From positions 1-64,000 of the forward strand of contig JAURVB010013945.1 in assembly GCA_033002965.1 (NCBI GenBank): a stretch of 64,000 nucleotides of DNA. Reading direction: 5' to 3'. The first letter of the stretch is position 1, and each line of letters starts with the position of its first letter. The stretch comes from Piper betle (taxonomy: Eukaryota; Streptophyta; Magnoliopsida; Piperales; Piperaceae). Below the pieces are notes generated by a model, which made no database searches, was not told the origin of the DNA, and saw only the letters and a list, made by a program, of their open reading frames with translations. Positions 46,990 to 60,544 of the stretch are shown here, piece after piece. The translations under genes were made by a program, and so were the position numbers.

Positions 46990-48473
46990 ACCACACACCC
47001 CCTAATGCCCACGCTCACAGTTTCACCCAACACACACAACATTGACCTTACACACGACAGCTCCCATGAGGCATTGAACCCCTGCGCCCCACCTCTGAGC
47101 GAACCTATGGATCTTATGCCAGCCCGCTACATTTATTGGCTAGTAGGTGGAGATCAACAATGGGGCCCTATAGCCACCAATCATTCACGAAGAAAAATCC
47201 TAAAACAAAATTTGTAATATAATTATTTGTGTCCAGAGTGTCTTGAAGGTTTTTCATATGAAAGAAATATTTTGACATGTTTTAAATCTTTTTTCTGTCT
47301 AATTAATATCTTTTTTAGATTGTATTTTAAGTCTTTTGTCTTAAATAGCTTTAGCTGTTAAATATATTAGAAGATTAGAAAGAATTGTTTGAACATTCTT
47401 TCTCCACTAGTATTACGGCGTTGTCACTAGTCATCTGTGTCAAAACTTTTGTCATGGTCATCAGAGACAAATATTTATAACTTCATATTAACAAGTGTTG
47501 GCGAATGATATCAAAGTATATAAGTAAATGACTTTGAATCGAACAACTCACATAAAACACTAAATTGAACTTGTTAAACACAAGTGCTTTGTGCGAGGAA
47601 TGTGATCAAACACTTAGAATACACAAAATCAATAACTAAAACATATATGCAAAGTAAAGAAAATAAGGAAGAAGAATCAAACACAAAGCAAGCAATGAAC
47701 TTTTCAAGAGGTTAAGTGTTCCTGCTCCTCTTTCTGTTCAATAAAGTCTTTTGGTTTAGTGAGTCTTTTGACTTCACTGTGTCCAACCATTTGTATACCT
47801 TCTACAAGCTCTCGACCAAACCAAAGTAACAACCATCACTTGCTTCTTACAAGTTCTCTGCCGAGTCCAGGCAAATGACAACATACTCCAACCGCTAATA
47901 TGTGTAATTGTATTAATGATATGTAGCCCATTGTCACACTCAGAATACTAAAGAATTCTCGGAATATTAACAGAGGTGACTGTTAGTTGTTCCATTGAGA
48001 TTGAAGGGTCTCAAAGCTTCTCTATAAATTGAGTTTCATTTGCCTCATTCTAATAAAGGTAGACAAGCAGAAGAAAAGACAAGAAAAAGAGGATAAAGAG
48101 ATATAGTGATAAAAGAAGAGTGAAAATTATTCACCAGTTTATCTTATATGGAGTATTGAGAGAGTGTGAAATCTTGTAATCTCAATAGTATAGGGTGTGT
48201 GAGTAATCTTCTTGTATATCTCTCTATATATTTGATGACTGTAATCTTTGGTTGTTGTTGCCCGTGGTTTTTGACTCTCGATTGAAGGAGGGTTTTCCAC
48301 GTTAAATCTCTGCTCTTTTGTGGTTTTATTTTATCTTATTTCTCAAGTCTTATTTTCCCACTACTTTTGTTCGTTGTGGTTCATCTCCAATTTTGGGGAT
48401 TTTTCTCAACAATTGGCGCCGTCTGTGGGAAGTTTGGATCTCATTCAATCGGATCTTGATTTGAGTGGGAGTC

Positions 48474-48551
48474 ATGTCGAACAGTTCCAAGACTGGGAAA
48501 ATTGAGAAATTTGATGGAACAAATTATCAATGGTGGAGGATGCAGATTGAG
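48474..48551 (+). pseudogene. Copia gag N-terminal remnant
   Basis: MSNSSKTGKIEKFDGTNYQW and a few more residues, a typical copia gag start (K-F-D-G-x-N-Y). It is cut at about 48551, where a deletion fuses it, out of frame, to the integrase C-terminal part. Confidence 0.85.
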
Positions 48552-49281
48552 GGTTCATATTGGACTCCCTTTGCATCTTTGGGGTGCCACAGTGGATACA
48601 ACTGTCTACCTAATAAACCGAAGTCCATCAAGTGCCTTAGATGGAAAAATACCGGAAGAGGTATGGTCTAGTAAGAAAGTTGACTACTCTTTTCTTAAAG
48701 TCTTTGGTTGTATTGCATATACACATGTTGACAGGGGATCAAGAAAGAAGCTTGATACAAAGTCCCGCAAATGTGTATTTCTTGGATATGGAGATGATGA
48801 GTATGGTTACCGGATGTGGGATTTCGAGAACAACAAGGTGTTTCGAAGTCGGGATGTTGTATTCAATAAAGAGTACATGTAGAAAGACATGAAAGAAGAA
48901 AAGAATGAGGAGTCAAAAGAAAAAGAGTATATGGAGCTTGATGAGATAGATGAAGAGATGCCAAGTACTGAAAATCAAGGATTTGTTCCAAGTGATGAGG
49001 AGCAATTATCGTCAGAAGAAACCGAAGAAGAAGGTGAGTTACAGGCTAATCAACCAAATGATGATGAATCAGATTCTGAATATTCTGATGCACAAGTTGA
49101 AATTGATGACTCAGAGCCACCACAAGAGATAGTTGTTGCTCCTGAACCAAGGAGGAGCACAAGGGTTAGAAAGCATACTCAGAAATTAAATTTAATTGTT
49201 CAACATGTTTTGTATACTGATGCAGGAGAACTGGAGTCCTATGATGAAGCCATGAGTGACAAAGCTCATCTTAAGTGGGAG
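48552..49281 (+). pseudogene. Copia integrase C-terminal region and linker
   Basis: Integrase end (TVYLINRSPSSALDGKIPEE, then KVFGCIAYTHV and KCVFLGYGDDEYGYRMWD), a stop at about 48880, then an acidic Glu/Asp-rich linker and APEPRRSTRVRKHTQKLN. The catalytic D-D-E core and the protease are missing. Confidence 0.9.
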
Positions 49282-49284
49282 TAG

Positions 49285-50775
49285 GCCATGAATGATGAGA
49301 TGTCATCGTTGGAGAAGAATCATACATGGGAGTTGGTGAAGTTGCCGCCAAAAAGGAGGGTTCTACAAAACAAGTGAAACTATCAGGTCAAGTCTGAAGC
49401 TGGTGGTGTACAAAGGTATAAGGCAAGACTTGTGGTGAAAGGTTATGGTCAAAAAGAAGGGATTGATTTTCATGATATATTTGCACCTATTCTAAAAATG
49501 ACTTCTATTAGAATTATTTTGAGTATTGTGGCTGTAAAGGGGTTGTATTTAGAGCAGCTAGATGTAAATACAGCTTTCCTTCTTGGTGATTTGGAGGAGG
49601 AGATCTATATGGAACAACCAAAAGGATTTGAAGTCAAAGGTAAAGAAAATATGGTGTGCAAATTGAAGAGGAGTCTATATGGACTCAAACAAGCACCAAG
49701 ACAGTGGTATTTAAAATTTAACAAGTTTATGTTGGATAATGGATTTGCTAGGAGCAATTCGGACCCCTGTGTATATCTACAAAAGTTTAATGATGGGGAT
49801 TACATTATTTTAACTTTGTATGTAGATGACATGCTTGTTGCAGGGACTTGTATGGAGAAAATTGTTAGTCTCAAGATGAGGTTAGCCAGGAGTTTTTCCA
49901 TGAATGATTTGGGTGAAGCAAAACAACTTCTTGGGATGTAAATTACCCGAGACAAGAAGAACAAGAAGTTGTGGTTATCTCAAGAAGGGTATGGGAAGAA
50001 AGTTCTTGAGAAATTCAACATGAATGAATCCAAGCCGGTGACTACTACTCTGGGTAGTTTCCAATTGTCCAAAGAACAAGGTGCTAAGAGTGAGGAGGAT
50101 AAAGCTCACATGAAAAAGGTGCCTTATGCTTCAGCTATTTGAAGTCTTATGTATGCTATGGTGAGTACAAGACCAGATATTGCACATGCAGTGGGAGTAG
50201 TGAGCAGATTCATGATGAACCCAGGAAAAGAACACTAGGAGGCAGTAAAATGGATTTTCAGGTACTTGAAAAGAACTTCTAATTACTATTTGTGTTTTGA
50301 GGGTGATAATATTGATGTGCAAGGTTATGTGGACTCGGACCATGCTAGAAATAGAGACAATGGCAGGAGTACATCCGGATACATCTTTACAGTTGGTGGA
50401 ACCACGGTACGTTGGGTTTCCAAATTGTAAAAGATAGTAGCTCTGTCTTCAACTGAGGCTGAATATGTGGCTACTACAGAAGCTAGCAAGGAATATATTT
50501 GGATTAAAACTTTAATGAATGAGTTAGGTTTTAATGGGGTTGATTGCAGGTTGTACAATGATAGTCAAAGTGCAATCCATTTAGCCAAGAACTCGGCATT
50601 TCATTCTAGGACCAAACATATTCGGTTAAGGTATCATTTTATCAGATCTTTATTAGAAGAACGTAAATTGAAGTTGGAGAATATAGATGGAAAAAATAAT
50701 CCAGCGGATATGTTGACTAAACTGGTGGATGGAAAAAAGTTGAGTTTTTGCTCAACTTTGGTGAACTTGCACTAA
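49285..50775 (+). pseudogene. Copia reverse transcriptase and RNase H
   Basis: RYKARLVVKGYGQKEGIDFH, LDVNTAFLLGDLEEEIYM (first catalytic Asp) and LYVDDMLVAG (YVDD at 49819-49830), then RNase H with ALSSTEAEYVA and YNDSQSAIHLAKN, ending at a TAA at 50773-50775. Premature stops are visible near 49282, 49376, 49939, 50140, 50236 and 50428. Confidence 0.9.
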
Positions 50776-51399
50776 CATGCAGGTGGGCACATGCAACGAA
50801 CAAGTGGAGGAAGAGTTTGGACTGGTGTGTTCCAATCGAACTCCAAGTGGGAGATTGTTAATATGTGTAATTGTATTAATGATATGTAGCCCATTGTCAC
50901 ACTCGGAATACTAAAGAATTCTCAGAATATTAACAGAGGTGACTGTTAGTTGTTCCATGGAGATTGAAGGGTCTCAAAGCTTTTCTATAAATTGAGCTTC
51001 ATTTGCCTCATTCTAACAAAGGCAGACAAGCAGATGAAAAGATTAGAAAGGAGATAGAGAGATAGAGAGAGATATAGTGATAAAAGAAGAGGGAAAAATA
51101 TTCACGAGTTTATCTTATACGGAGTATTGAGAGAGAGTGAAATCTTGTAATCTCAATAGTATAGGGTGTGTGAGTAATCTTCTTGTACATCTCTCTATAT
51201 ATTTGATGACTGTAATCTTTGGTTGAAGTAGTGAATTGTTCGTTGTTGCCCGTGGTTTTTGACTCTCGATTGAAGGAGAGTTTTCCACGTTAAATCTCTG
51301 CTCTTTTGTGGTTTTGTTTTATCTTATTTCTCAGGTCTTATTTTCCCATTACTTTTGTTCGCTGTGGTTGATCTCCAATTTTGGGGATTCTTCTCAACA

Positions 51400-53890
51400 C
51401 CAACGCCATGGAACGACACCACTAAAGCCATGTACACCTTACAACACCTTCACCCAATCTCCAATCAACCTTAAAGTTTATAAGATATCCTCAAAAAGTT
51501 CAATCTTTTAATCTATTACAACATTCACATACTAAGCGGCTCTTGATCTTGCACCTTTCAGTTTTGAGCACTTTGAATCAATATGTGCATGAGTCTTCTA
51601 ATCCTAACCCTTGATGAGAACAATAGAAAGAAATATGTGCATGTTAAGAAAAATTTATTTCTAATCTCGAAAATGCCCCTCTCGATGGAGAGAGAGGATA
51701 TTACCATGAAAACTTCTTGGCACTGTTTTGAAGATAGAAGAGGGTTCAAGCTTTGAAATAAGTTGAAGAAAGAATAGCAAGAGGGTAGAAGGGAAGTATT
51801 TGGTGGAGAAAGATTCATTTACTTACAAAAAAAAGTTTACAAAGTGAAAGTTACAAAAATTGGAGGCAGGAATTGCTAGGTGAAAAACTGAATTTTTAGT
51901 GGGTAGCAAAACATATGAAAGAAATGTGGAAAGAATGATTTTTAGTTGGTAGACACACCCAGCAGAAAAGCATGTAGCCATGACGGTGAAATGTGTCTTT
52001 TATTTTTGGATCCTGTCGAATTGCAGGTAGATGTTATGACCGAGTGCCTTGCATGTCTAGATTACTTCGCCATGTGCTTGAAACCCTTTTGGATGATTCT
52101 AGTCCCTGCAGAACCCATGATCACCCTTGGGTGTAAACCCTTAAGTGCGCACAACCTGCACCTAGCGCAAGGGCACCCTCCTAGTGCCCTTGTGCCAGCC
52201 CCTTTTAGGGTTTGGGTGCAAGGGCACTCGGCCATATCATTATCTCTGTTTAGTTTGTCGGAGCATATCATTTATCCATATATAGATTGTCGGACTATTT
52301 CATTTCATCGTAGTATAGATTATTGGACCATTACATCGGATTAGAGTTCACCACATGCCTCACATTTTATATTTTAATGCGTTGAGAGTATTTCTGATTT
52401 GTAGCCCTCTTATTCGTGGGTACGAGCTGACCTACTTGCCAATTTATTGTATGAGTTGTTATTTTTAAAACCAGTAATCAATTTATTTAATTACTAACAA
52501 ATTTCTTATATGTATAGGTGAACTTCCTCAGGGATGACTGGCGTGGGTGGATGGGTCAATGGACTCGTAGTAAGGGACTGTGATGGTTTTACTGTGTTTT
52601 TCATGTGGGTACTATATCTATCATATTATGGAATTGTATGGTTATAAGGGTCACACCCTCACTAGAATTTTTTAGCATATATGTGATAGCAAAAGTTTGG
52701 ATTTTTTGTCTATGTAGGAGTGTGTCTCCATTATTATTATTATCTCCATATCGTGCAAGGTGATAAATTTTGGTCAATATTTAACAGTTGTTTAAAGGTG
52801 TGTAAGCCTCAAAGTCTCAAAACTTTTGACAGAGCGCGTCAGGTATGCTAAACTTATTTCGTTGTACCTGTGTGTGTATTAAAGCAACGTGGATTGGATG
52901 AGCGTATAGGTCATACTGCATGAAGACCAAATATTTGTGTATGATGCTCTAGCACTGGAGGAATGCCCTGTATTGGTAGTTAATTGTAATGCGTGCATGG
53001 GGTATATAATCATGACCCTGGTGACACTATGCTTAAGTGTCTAACATCATTTAATAAGTTATCTACTTCAAGGATGGAACTGATTGTAAAAATTGAATCA
53101 TGCCTTTGCAATTTTAAGTTTCAACTTCCAAGTTACGGGAGGGGTGTTCATTATACCCTCGCTTGGGTATCCGGCCTCTATAGTAGTCGAGAGTGTACAT
53201 AGCATATGTAAAGTCATCCTCTTAGTTGAATGGGACTTGCCGACCCTGTTGTGATTTGAAGTGCTCATAAGACGAACCCCATTAAGTCAAGTTTCCCTTC
53301 CACGGTATGAATGATCAGAATGCATCGCATAGTAGCTCCAAAAGTTTTTGACTTTACCCTCTTTGTGGGTTGAGATTCATTTCCGCATAAAGAATTACTT
53401 TTCAAATTATAACAATTTGATTCGGTTAGCTTTCGGGTCGAATTGGCGTGTTACATCAAATGTACAATTAGATATGAAAGGGAGGCAACTATTTGTCTTA
53501 TGCAAGTTCAAAGAAAATTTATCTGAAGGGTTTTAAGAGTGGGAAAATGACCAGTGAACAAGAGGATTGGTTTTAGTTTTGGAAGTGTGAGAGAAAGATT
53601 TCTCCTGAATACATATTGAATGATTGGTAATGGAGAATATATTATTCTGCAAGGATTATGAGGATTGTGAGGTGCCGAAGGAGGATTTGGGCTTTATATG
53701 CTTATGCGGCCATTTACATGGGAAGAAAGCAATGCCTGATCTGGGAAGGGGACCTGGTTGATTTGATCCATTATCCAATGAATGAGAATCATCTTTGTTA
53801 TACTACATTTGCATTGGAATTATTTTGTGGAGGCTAAGGGTTAGCATAGGTACGAAGAACATGATCAAGCATCAAGAACATGATCAAAGC
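51400..53890 (+). repeat. A3 segment: continuation of A 5' part and gypsy LTR fragment
   Basis: Equivalent to A1 about 800-3330. Holds the hairpin (near 52162-52193, one mismatch) and the LTR fragment ending GTGTTACA at 53455. Several short frames, none with a recognised product. Confidence 0.65.
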
Positions 53891-54109
53891 TTGAGGTTAT
53901 CTATTTCTTTGTTAAAATAGTTAGGTCTATCATAAGTCTTACCTTCAAATTATTTTGAAAGCTTGAGGTTATCTTCTCTTCCTGTCCAGGCAGTTTGAGA
54001 ATGCCATCTCTGACCGCCAGACCATTTTAAAAGATGGCGACCAGGATTAGCAGGGAAATCAAGGCACGAGCCTTCATCTTCATACCTATCAATAGTAGGG
54101 ATCCTGATA

Positions 54110-54651
54110 TCACGCACACATATACCTGTCGAGTGTATGTAATGATGATGATGTGTATTTAAATGTGTAGTTTATGAAATTAAAATGATATTCAGTGAGA
54201 TTACTATAAATGTCTTGCATGTGAATTACAATAAAGAACGAAAAGGAGCAGGTGAGCTACTGAACGAGGATAACTAGAATGTCAAAAACATGCTATGTTT
54301 GGATTGTGTTTTCGATTTTTATTGCTATAAATATATACCGTTTATTGTTGACAGGGTGGCCTCTATTGCCCTTTTAAGGGAAACTTTTTTATTTCTTTTC
54401 CAAAATACATATTTCTTTTGAACTCTTTGTTTTTTTAGTTTGTTTGTTTACTGGTTCGAACATCATGGCATGCATATAGCACAACGTTAGAACTCAAGCA
54501 TCTCATCCATGCCTTGTATGTTGCATCACCATCTTGAGACACCAAGGGTAGAAATAGGTCTGCTTAACCGAATCCAGTATATTAGCGAATGGTTCAGTTG
54601 CCGGTAACATTTCTGGATTGGTTCACGGGGGAATCGAAATGGGGTGTTACA
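54110..54651 (+). mobile_element. Ty3/gypsy LTR 3' fragment in A3
   Basis: Runs to GAAATGGGGTGTTACA at 54651, preceded by 'ggtaacatttctggattggttcacg', the terminal stretch of the family (compare the 43890-43950 complement). The 5' part of the fragment is deleted relative to A1, so the exon remnant at 54083 is joined almost directly to the LTR interior. Confidence 0.6.
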
Positions 54652-55224
54652 TGATGAGCCAAAAGATTTGCCAAACTCCCCCTTTCAGCAGCCCACGACT
54701 CATAGGATGAGGCAGCAAACCCGGAGTTGGACATCAAGGCACTGATGCATTCAATGTCCACCCATGTGGGACAAATAAGCTGGCAAGTCCCGTGCCACTG
54801 ACAAAGCATAGTGATGAGTTATTTCACAAACCTACATACAGGTGCGTAAAAATTCTTATTTAAATATTTTGAATTGTTGATTTTCTATGGTAACCTTAAC
54901 GTTTACTAGTATTTTGTTGCTCGGTCAAGAGTCCTAGATCCCCATACGACAAAACTCTTTGACCATCCAGGATTGAGTAAAAGGAGTGTGGCCAAGTTGG
55001 AAATTCGTTCCAAGGGATGTGAAAAATCTGATGTGACAAGAGTGGATGGTGAGTTACAATTATAAATGGTATACCTGTTTTTATATCCATACATATTTTG
55101 TTCATTTCGTTGACATGAATTTTTTTGTAATGTAAATGCAAAATTTATATGATTTTCCGCCGGAGGACCTACATGTGCAAGAAATTCCTTCATGATGAAT
55201 GTGCCGGACCTATACAAGCAAATG

Positions 55225-55394
55225 ATGAACAGAGCACCAGACAAATGAATTGACATCAAATTCAATTAGTTGCGGAGGTTTATGTCACCAAAATTTCGGT
55301 GGCTGTTTTCGGTGACAACCACCCTTTAGCTGCCAAAAATGGACCTTTTTGTCCCCAAAAATTTCGATGACAGATGTCTGCTTTTCTGCTAGTG
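55225..55394 (-). mobile_element. CACTA-like terminal region, A3 copy
   Basis: The minus strand from 55394 reads CACTAGCAGAAAAGCAGACA with the same subterminal repeats as 20302 and 4911. Confidence 0.6.
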
Positions 55395-56266
55395 TTACAA
55401 CGTAACACAATACCTCTCTGAAAGTGAGATTAGTCAAGGTCATTCATTGATAAGGATATGATTAGGTTTTCTTGATTATCTAAGGTTACTTAATTCTATA
55501 AGCTTCTTATTATTCTTGGCTTTTTACGTTTGTTTGAAGTTAAACATAGATTGAACTTGTGTACATTTTTTTTCTTACAATAAATCACCAACTTTGAATT
55601 TTCAGACCTTGTCGACCTTTCCTACACAATCTGACGTTTTTCTTACTAAAATAAGAAATAACAGAAGAAAGAAATAACATCAAATAAACAACTCAAATGA
55701 ATTGACTAAATTATGCACAATACGATGATTACAGTTTCCAATTCATTTGTAGCAAATTAAAAATATGCAATTATTTTCATAATATCAAATAGGGTATAAA
55801 GTTTTAAATAACTATACATTGAGGGAATTACACATCAGTAATAGGAATACTACCCTAAGGTGAATTGTAGGGTGAAAGGCAAGATGCAAAATTCTAAGGC
55901 GCCAAAAGCTTTTTTTGTTAGCCTATTGAATGACCCAACAATAATTTCATCCTAATACTAATATATTGAAAGTGCGAGTAACGTTGTAGGATATTATAAT
56001 CTATCAACCTTAAAAAATTTAGTCTACATGATTCCATCCCTTGACTATGGGCTTAACCCACATATAGCAAGTTCAACTCAGTATTCATTATTTCTCTTTT
56101 TGGTTAGCTTAGATACTATTTTTAACAACCCATCCTACTTATGCCCGAACATATATTATCCTCATAAAATCATAACATTAGAGTGCGATAGTTCTACAAT
56201 AAAAATAGTTGGGGGTAATGGAAGAGAATTGTTAAGGTTGGTTCAAGGTTGTAGAAAAAGAATTTA

Positions 56267-56617
56267 GGGAAAATATCATATATATCTACATTTCAAAGCT
56301 TTCTTTCAAAAATAGCCAAGCATACAAAATTATATAAGAAATAGTCATTTTTAAAATTATCAATTATGACAAATTGCTATCATTTTTTAAAGAATAATAA
56401 AAATACACATAAAATTTATTTTTACTAATACCAAAATATATACGAGATAAAACAAATAATTTTTTATGAACTTTGTATATAGAAATTAAATATTAACTGA
56501 TAAATATTAAATATAATAGAAAACTATATTATTGATGGGATAAATGAGGAAAAAAATATTTTCTATGGAGTTTTGGACAAGTAAAAGAAAATTAAATTTT
56601 AGGCTAACAAAAAAAAT

Positions 56618-56651
<34 letters not shown>

Positions 56652-56980
56652 GATGTTCAAAATTTTAATTTGAGATTGTCAAATTTTATTAAAAATTAAA
56701 AAAATTATTTTAACCAATATAATTTTTATTATGAGTATTTTTAAAAAGTATGGAATTTCATTTATTATTAAAACATAAAAAAATATTTAAGAAAATTGAA
56801 AGTTAGATTAAGAGAATTTATATCAATAAAAGAAATATTATAAATAAAATATTTTTAAAATATATGAATTGGGTATGCGTGAAATAATAATTTAAGATCT
56901 GGGTATACCTAATATAAAATTAAAAGTTTTGTCGTTTGTGATAGAAAATATTAAAAGTTGGTTCTTTATAATATTTTCGC
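56267..56980. mobile_element. Mutator-like MITE, A3 copy (best target duplication)
   Basis: 714 bp; GGGAAAATATCATATATAT... to ...TTTATAATATTTTCGC, flanked by AAGAATTTA (56258-56266) and AAGAATTTT (56981-56989). (TA)n at about 56620-56648. Noncoding. Confidence 0.7.
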
Positions 56981-57759
56981 AAGAATTTTTTCCCATCAGC
57001 TGATGGAAAAATGATAAATTGTATATTTTGGCTAGCAAATGTTTAACTATGTAGAAAAATCAAATGCTGATAACCTTAAGCAAATGGTGTCATTCATCGG
57101 ACATCGACGTATGTTTAATAGCTATAACCGGCTTGGCCCTAGGGTGTTCTGGCTGAACCTCTCTCTCTCTCTCCCTGCATTTTCTATTTCACATTTTCAT
57201 GTCGGTTATTCAACTATTAGTGTCTTTAATACACATTTTTATTACATTTTTCTATTATATTAATTTTGTCTTCCCAACAAGATTATCTCTTGAACTTTGC
57301 ACCATACATCTTATTTAATTTGTAACTCAACCCTGTTATTATAGGTAGAACAGGCCGTATTAGTCATAGCATGATGAATGCGAAATAATTTTGGGCCTTG
57401 TTAAAGTTCATATTTAGACTTAGGAATAAGTTCATATTTTGTATACAAGGTTCAGTATACATATGAATTTATGTGGGCGGAAATCCACATCTTTTTTCAC
57501 TAATTCTTTTCCGATTGTTGAAGAACACTATTAAAATAAAAAATAAAAAATAGAAATAAAATTTCATAATGGAACCAAGTGAGATTCCAATTCCTTTATT
57601 GATGTGCTCCATATAAGAGAAGAACTTGATCACCCATACATTAACAGAGTACGTAGTAGGCGCACATAGTAGTGCAACGCATGGTCGTGGTGGGAACCAT
57701 GCACCATGAACAAGACACACATTGACATAAAATACAATAAAACATGAGCAGGTCATGAT

Positions 57760-58320
57760 CACATATACGCCATGATCATGATGATCATGACACTGATTAT
57801 TGAAAGTCGAGTAGCATACACAGATAACAAGCTTCCTGAGGTAGTGTAAAGAGTGCAGATCTTGATCCTCTAGGGGAGGTGGATGATCAGTTCTTTTCTG
57901 TCGGGTGGTCCAGACAAACGCAATGGAGAACAGTACGAATCAAGTAGCAAAAGCAATTTTTGCAACCGATTAGATAGCATTCTTCACCCTTCAATAGTCC
58001 ATCCTTTATCTCCCAAAATTGAGGCTAATAAAAATTTTATGAAATATACGAAAAATACAACCCATTAATATGAGGTTGATCATCAACAACACGAAAAATA
58101 CGATACAAGCTTTGTTCAACAGTAAATATTAATTAAACACAGAAACATCAATTTCTTTGTTAAAACAGTTTGGTCTATCATAAGTCATACCTCCAAATTA
58201 TTTAGAAAGCTTGAGGTTATCTTCTCTCCCTGTCCACGCAGTTTGAGAATGCCATCTCTGACCGCCCAAACATCCGAGAAGAAGGCGAAATCAAGGCACG
58301 AGCTTCATCTTCATACCTGT
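57760..58320 (-). pseudogene. Small secreted-protein gene, broken copy (A3)
   Basis: Minus strand: exon 1 starts at about 58313 but a 1-base deletion after MKMK and a deletion of about 17 bases in the signal-peptide core destroy the frame. Exon 2 (RIKICTLYTTSGS, from about 57872) is still readable. Confidence 0.7.
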
Positions 58321-58649
58321 CAATAGTGTTCCCTACCTGCGAACGCACACCCATCTTGATATGCCTTGTGCTTTTTTATAGAGAAGAATACATGGGTAAG
58401 GACAGATTGTGAAAAAATATCTGTACTACCCAAGCAAAATTGTAATAACTGTTTTTACTCATGCTTTAAGCATTTATCCAAGGGACTGTCTGGAAAAAAG
58501 AATTTTTCTTCCTCCAAGTTTGAAAAATAGAGGTTGTTGGTGTGGGAGACGTGAATGGGCGAGCACGTTTTCATTATGTTAATATTATGAGTAGGGGAAG
58601 TGAATGCAAAGTAATTTTGTGGCCTAGACATGTATATCTAGATCTTAGC

Positions 58650-60000
58650 AACGCAAGACACATCAATCTGACCCAACCTATGGATCTGATGCAAGCCCGC
58701 CACATTTATTGGCTAGTAGGTGGAGATAAACATTGTGGCCCTATAGCCACCAATCATTCACGAAGAAAAATCCTAAAACAAAATCTGTAATTTAATTATT
58801 TGTGTCCTGAGTATCTTGAAGGTTTTTTATATCAAAGAAATATTTTGTCGTGTTTTAAATTTTCTTTCTGTCTAGTTAATATCCTATTTAGATTGTATTT
58901 TAAGTCTTTTGTCTTAACTAGCTTTAGATTTTAGAAATATTTGAAGATTAGAGACAATTTTTTGAACATTCTTTCTCCACTACTATTATCGGCGTTGTCA
59001 CACGTAACCTGTGCCAAAACTTCTGTCACGGTCATTCGAGAAAAATATTTGTAACTTCAGATTAACAAGTGTTGGAGAATGATATCAAAGTATATAAGTA
59101 AATGGGTTAGAATCGAATAACTCACATAAAACACTAAATTGAACTTGTTAAACACAAGTGCTTTGTGTGAGGAATGTGATCAAACACTTAGAATACACAG
59201 AATCAATAAGTAATGCATATATGCAAACTAAAGAGAATAAGGAAGAAGAATCAAACACAAATCAAGCAATGAACTTTTAAAGAGGTTAAGAGTTCCTACC
59301 CCTCTCTCTATCCAATAAAGTCTTTTAGTTAAGAAAGTCTTCTAACTTCACTGTGTCAAACCACTTGTATACCTTCTACAAGCTCTCGACCAAACCAAAG
59401 TAACAACCATCACTTGCTTCTTACAAGTTCTCTGCCGAGTCCAGGCAATTGACAACATACTCCAACGCCTTGGAACAACACCCCTGAAGCCATGTACACC
59501 TTACAACACCTTCATCCAATCTCCAAACAACCTTAAAGTTTATAAGATATCCTCAAAAAGATCAATATTCACATACTAAGCGGCTCTTGATCTTGCACCT
59601 TTCAGTTTTGAGCACTTTGAATCAACTTCATTAGTCTTCTAATCCTAACCCTTGATGAGAACAATAGAAAGAAATATGTGCATGTTCAGAAATATTTATT
59701 TCTAATCTTGAAAATGTCCCTCTCGTGGGGAGTAAGGATATTACCATGAAAACTTCTTGGCACAATTTTGAAGATAGAAGAGGGCGGGTTCAAGCTTTGA
59801 AATAAGAAGAAGAAAGAATAGCAAGGGGGAGAAGAGAAGGATTTTGATGGGGAAAATTTTTTTACTTACAAGAAAAAGGTTACAAAGCGAACATTACAAA
59901 AATTGGAGAGAGGAATTGCAAGGTGAAAAACTGAATTTTTAGTGGGTAGCAAAACATATGGAAGGAATGTGGAAAGAATGATTAGTGGGGAGAAGGGAAA
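58650..60000 (+). repeat. Module A 5' part, copy A4
   Basis: Direct copy of A1 about 65-1370, more diverged than A3, with the copia site empty. The conserved small frame is frameshifted here. Inserted between A3 and B4 relative to the left half, where A2 abuts B3 directly. Confidence 0.75.
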
Positions 60001-60480
60001 TTAAGATGGTTTAAATTTCGCAAGGACTCAAGAATTCTATTTTCTCAACGGTGAAATATTTTTTTGTTGTGGAATATTTAGCTGCTTAGCTTTCAACCAT
60101 GTATTTTGAGATGCTATCATATGAGAATTATCAACTTGGCAAAGATTCAATTTATGAATGGGATGATTCAAAAATCTTTATTGTTAAATTGATTGAGAGA
60201 CATACAATTTTTAATCCAAATTTCTAGATATCCAAATGTAAAACTCGAGCATTTTGCCAGACATTTTTAATGTTAGTTCCGTTCTGATCCGAACCCAGTG
60301 GCTTTAACCGGCTCTTCTTGTCATGTGTTGATGTATGCTTGTGTGCTTTGTGAGCCGGTGCACTAGACACAGCCAGCAAAAAACCATGTAGCCACAACGG
60401 TGAAGTGTATCGTTTAACCGGACATATACATGAGCATTGCAATCCAAACAAAGAAATGAAAATCTCACAACGGTAGATGG
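60001..60480. other. Mostly single-copy segment
   Basis: No second full copy in the window except a short match (60366-60410) to A1 1356-1400. A 42-codon open stretch (from 60100, with YENYQLGKDSIYEWDD) has no recognised family. The frames at 60224-60508 (-) are not convincing. Confidence 0.4.
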
Positions 60481-60544
60481 AACCATTCACCATTAACAGG
60501 ACACCCATGTCGGCAAAAAATTCATGGAAATATCAACGTGGTTG

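Larger units (their letters stand above)
47893..51399 (+). mobile_element. Ty1/copia retrotransposon with both LTRs, internally deleted
   Basis: 5' LTR 47893-48411 (519 bp; its first bases CGCTAATATG are two transitions from the 3' LTR's TGTTAATATG), 3' LTR 50856-51399 (544 bp), flanked by CCAAC duplications (47888-47892 and 51400-51404). A primer-site-like ATTGGCGCCGTCTGTGGG follows the 5' LTR and a polypurine AAGTGGGAGAT precedes the 3' LTR. Only about 2.4 kb internal: gag start fused to integrase end, then RT and RNase H with stops. It cannot move by itself. The homologous sites in A1 (near 800) and A4 (near 59465) are empty, so it arrived after the copies separated. Confidence 0.95.
46990..58640 (+). 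repeat. Module A, copy A3, interrupted by a copia element
   Basis: Direct copy of A1 and inverse of A2. Without the copia (47893-51399) it is about 8.1 kb. It is the only copy keeping the full LTR 3' end before the CACTA segment (54440-54850 is absent from A1 and A2). Its small-gene copy is broken. Identity with A1 is high. Confidence 0.85.
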
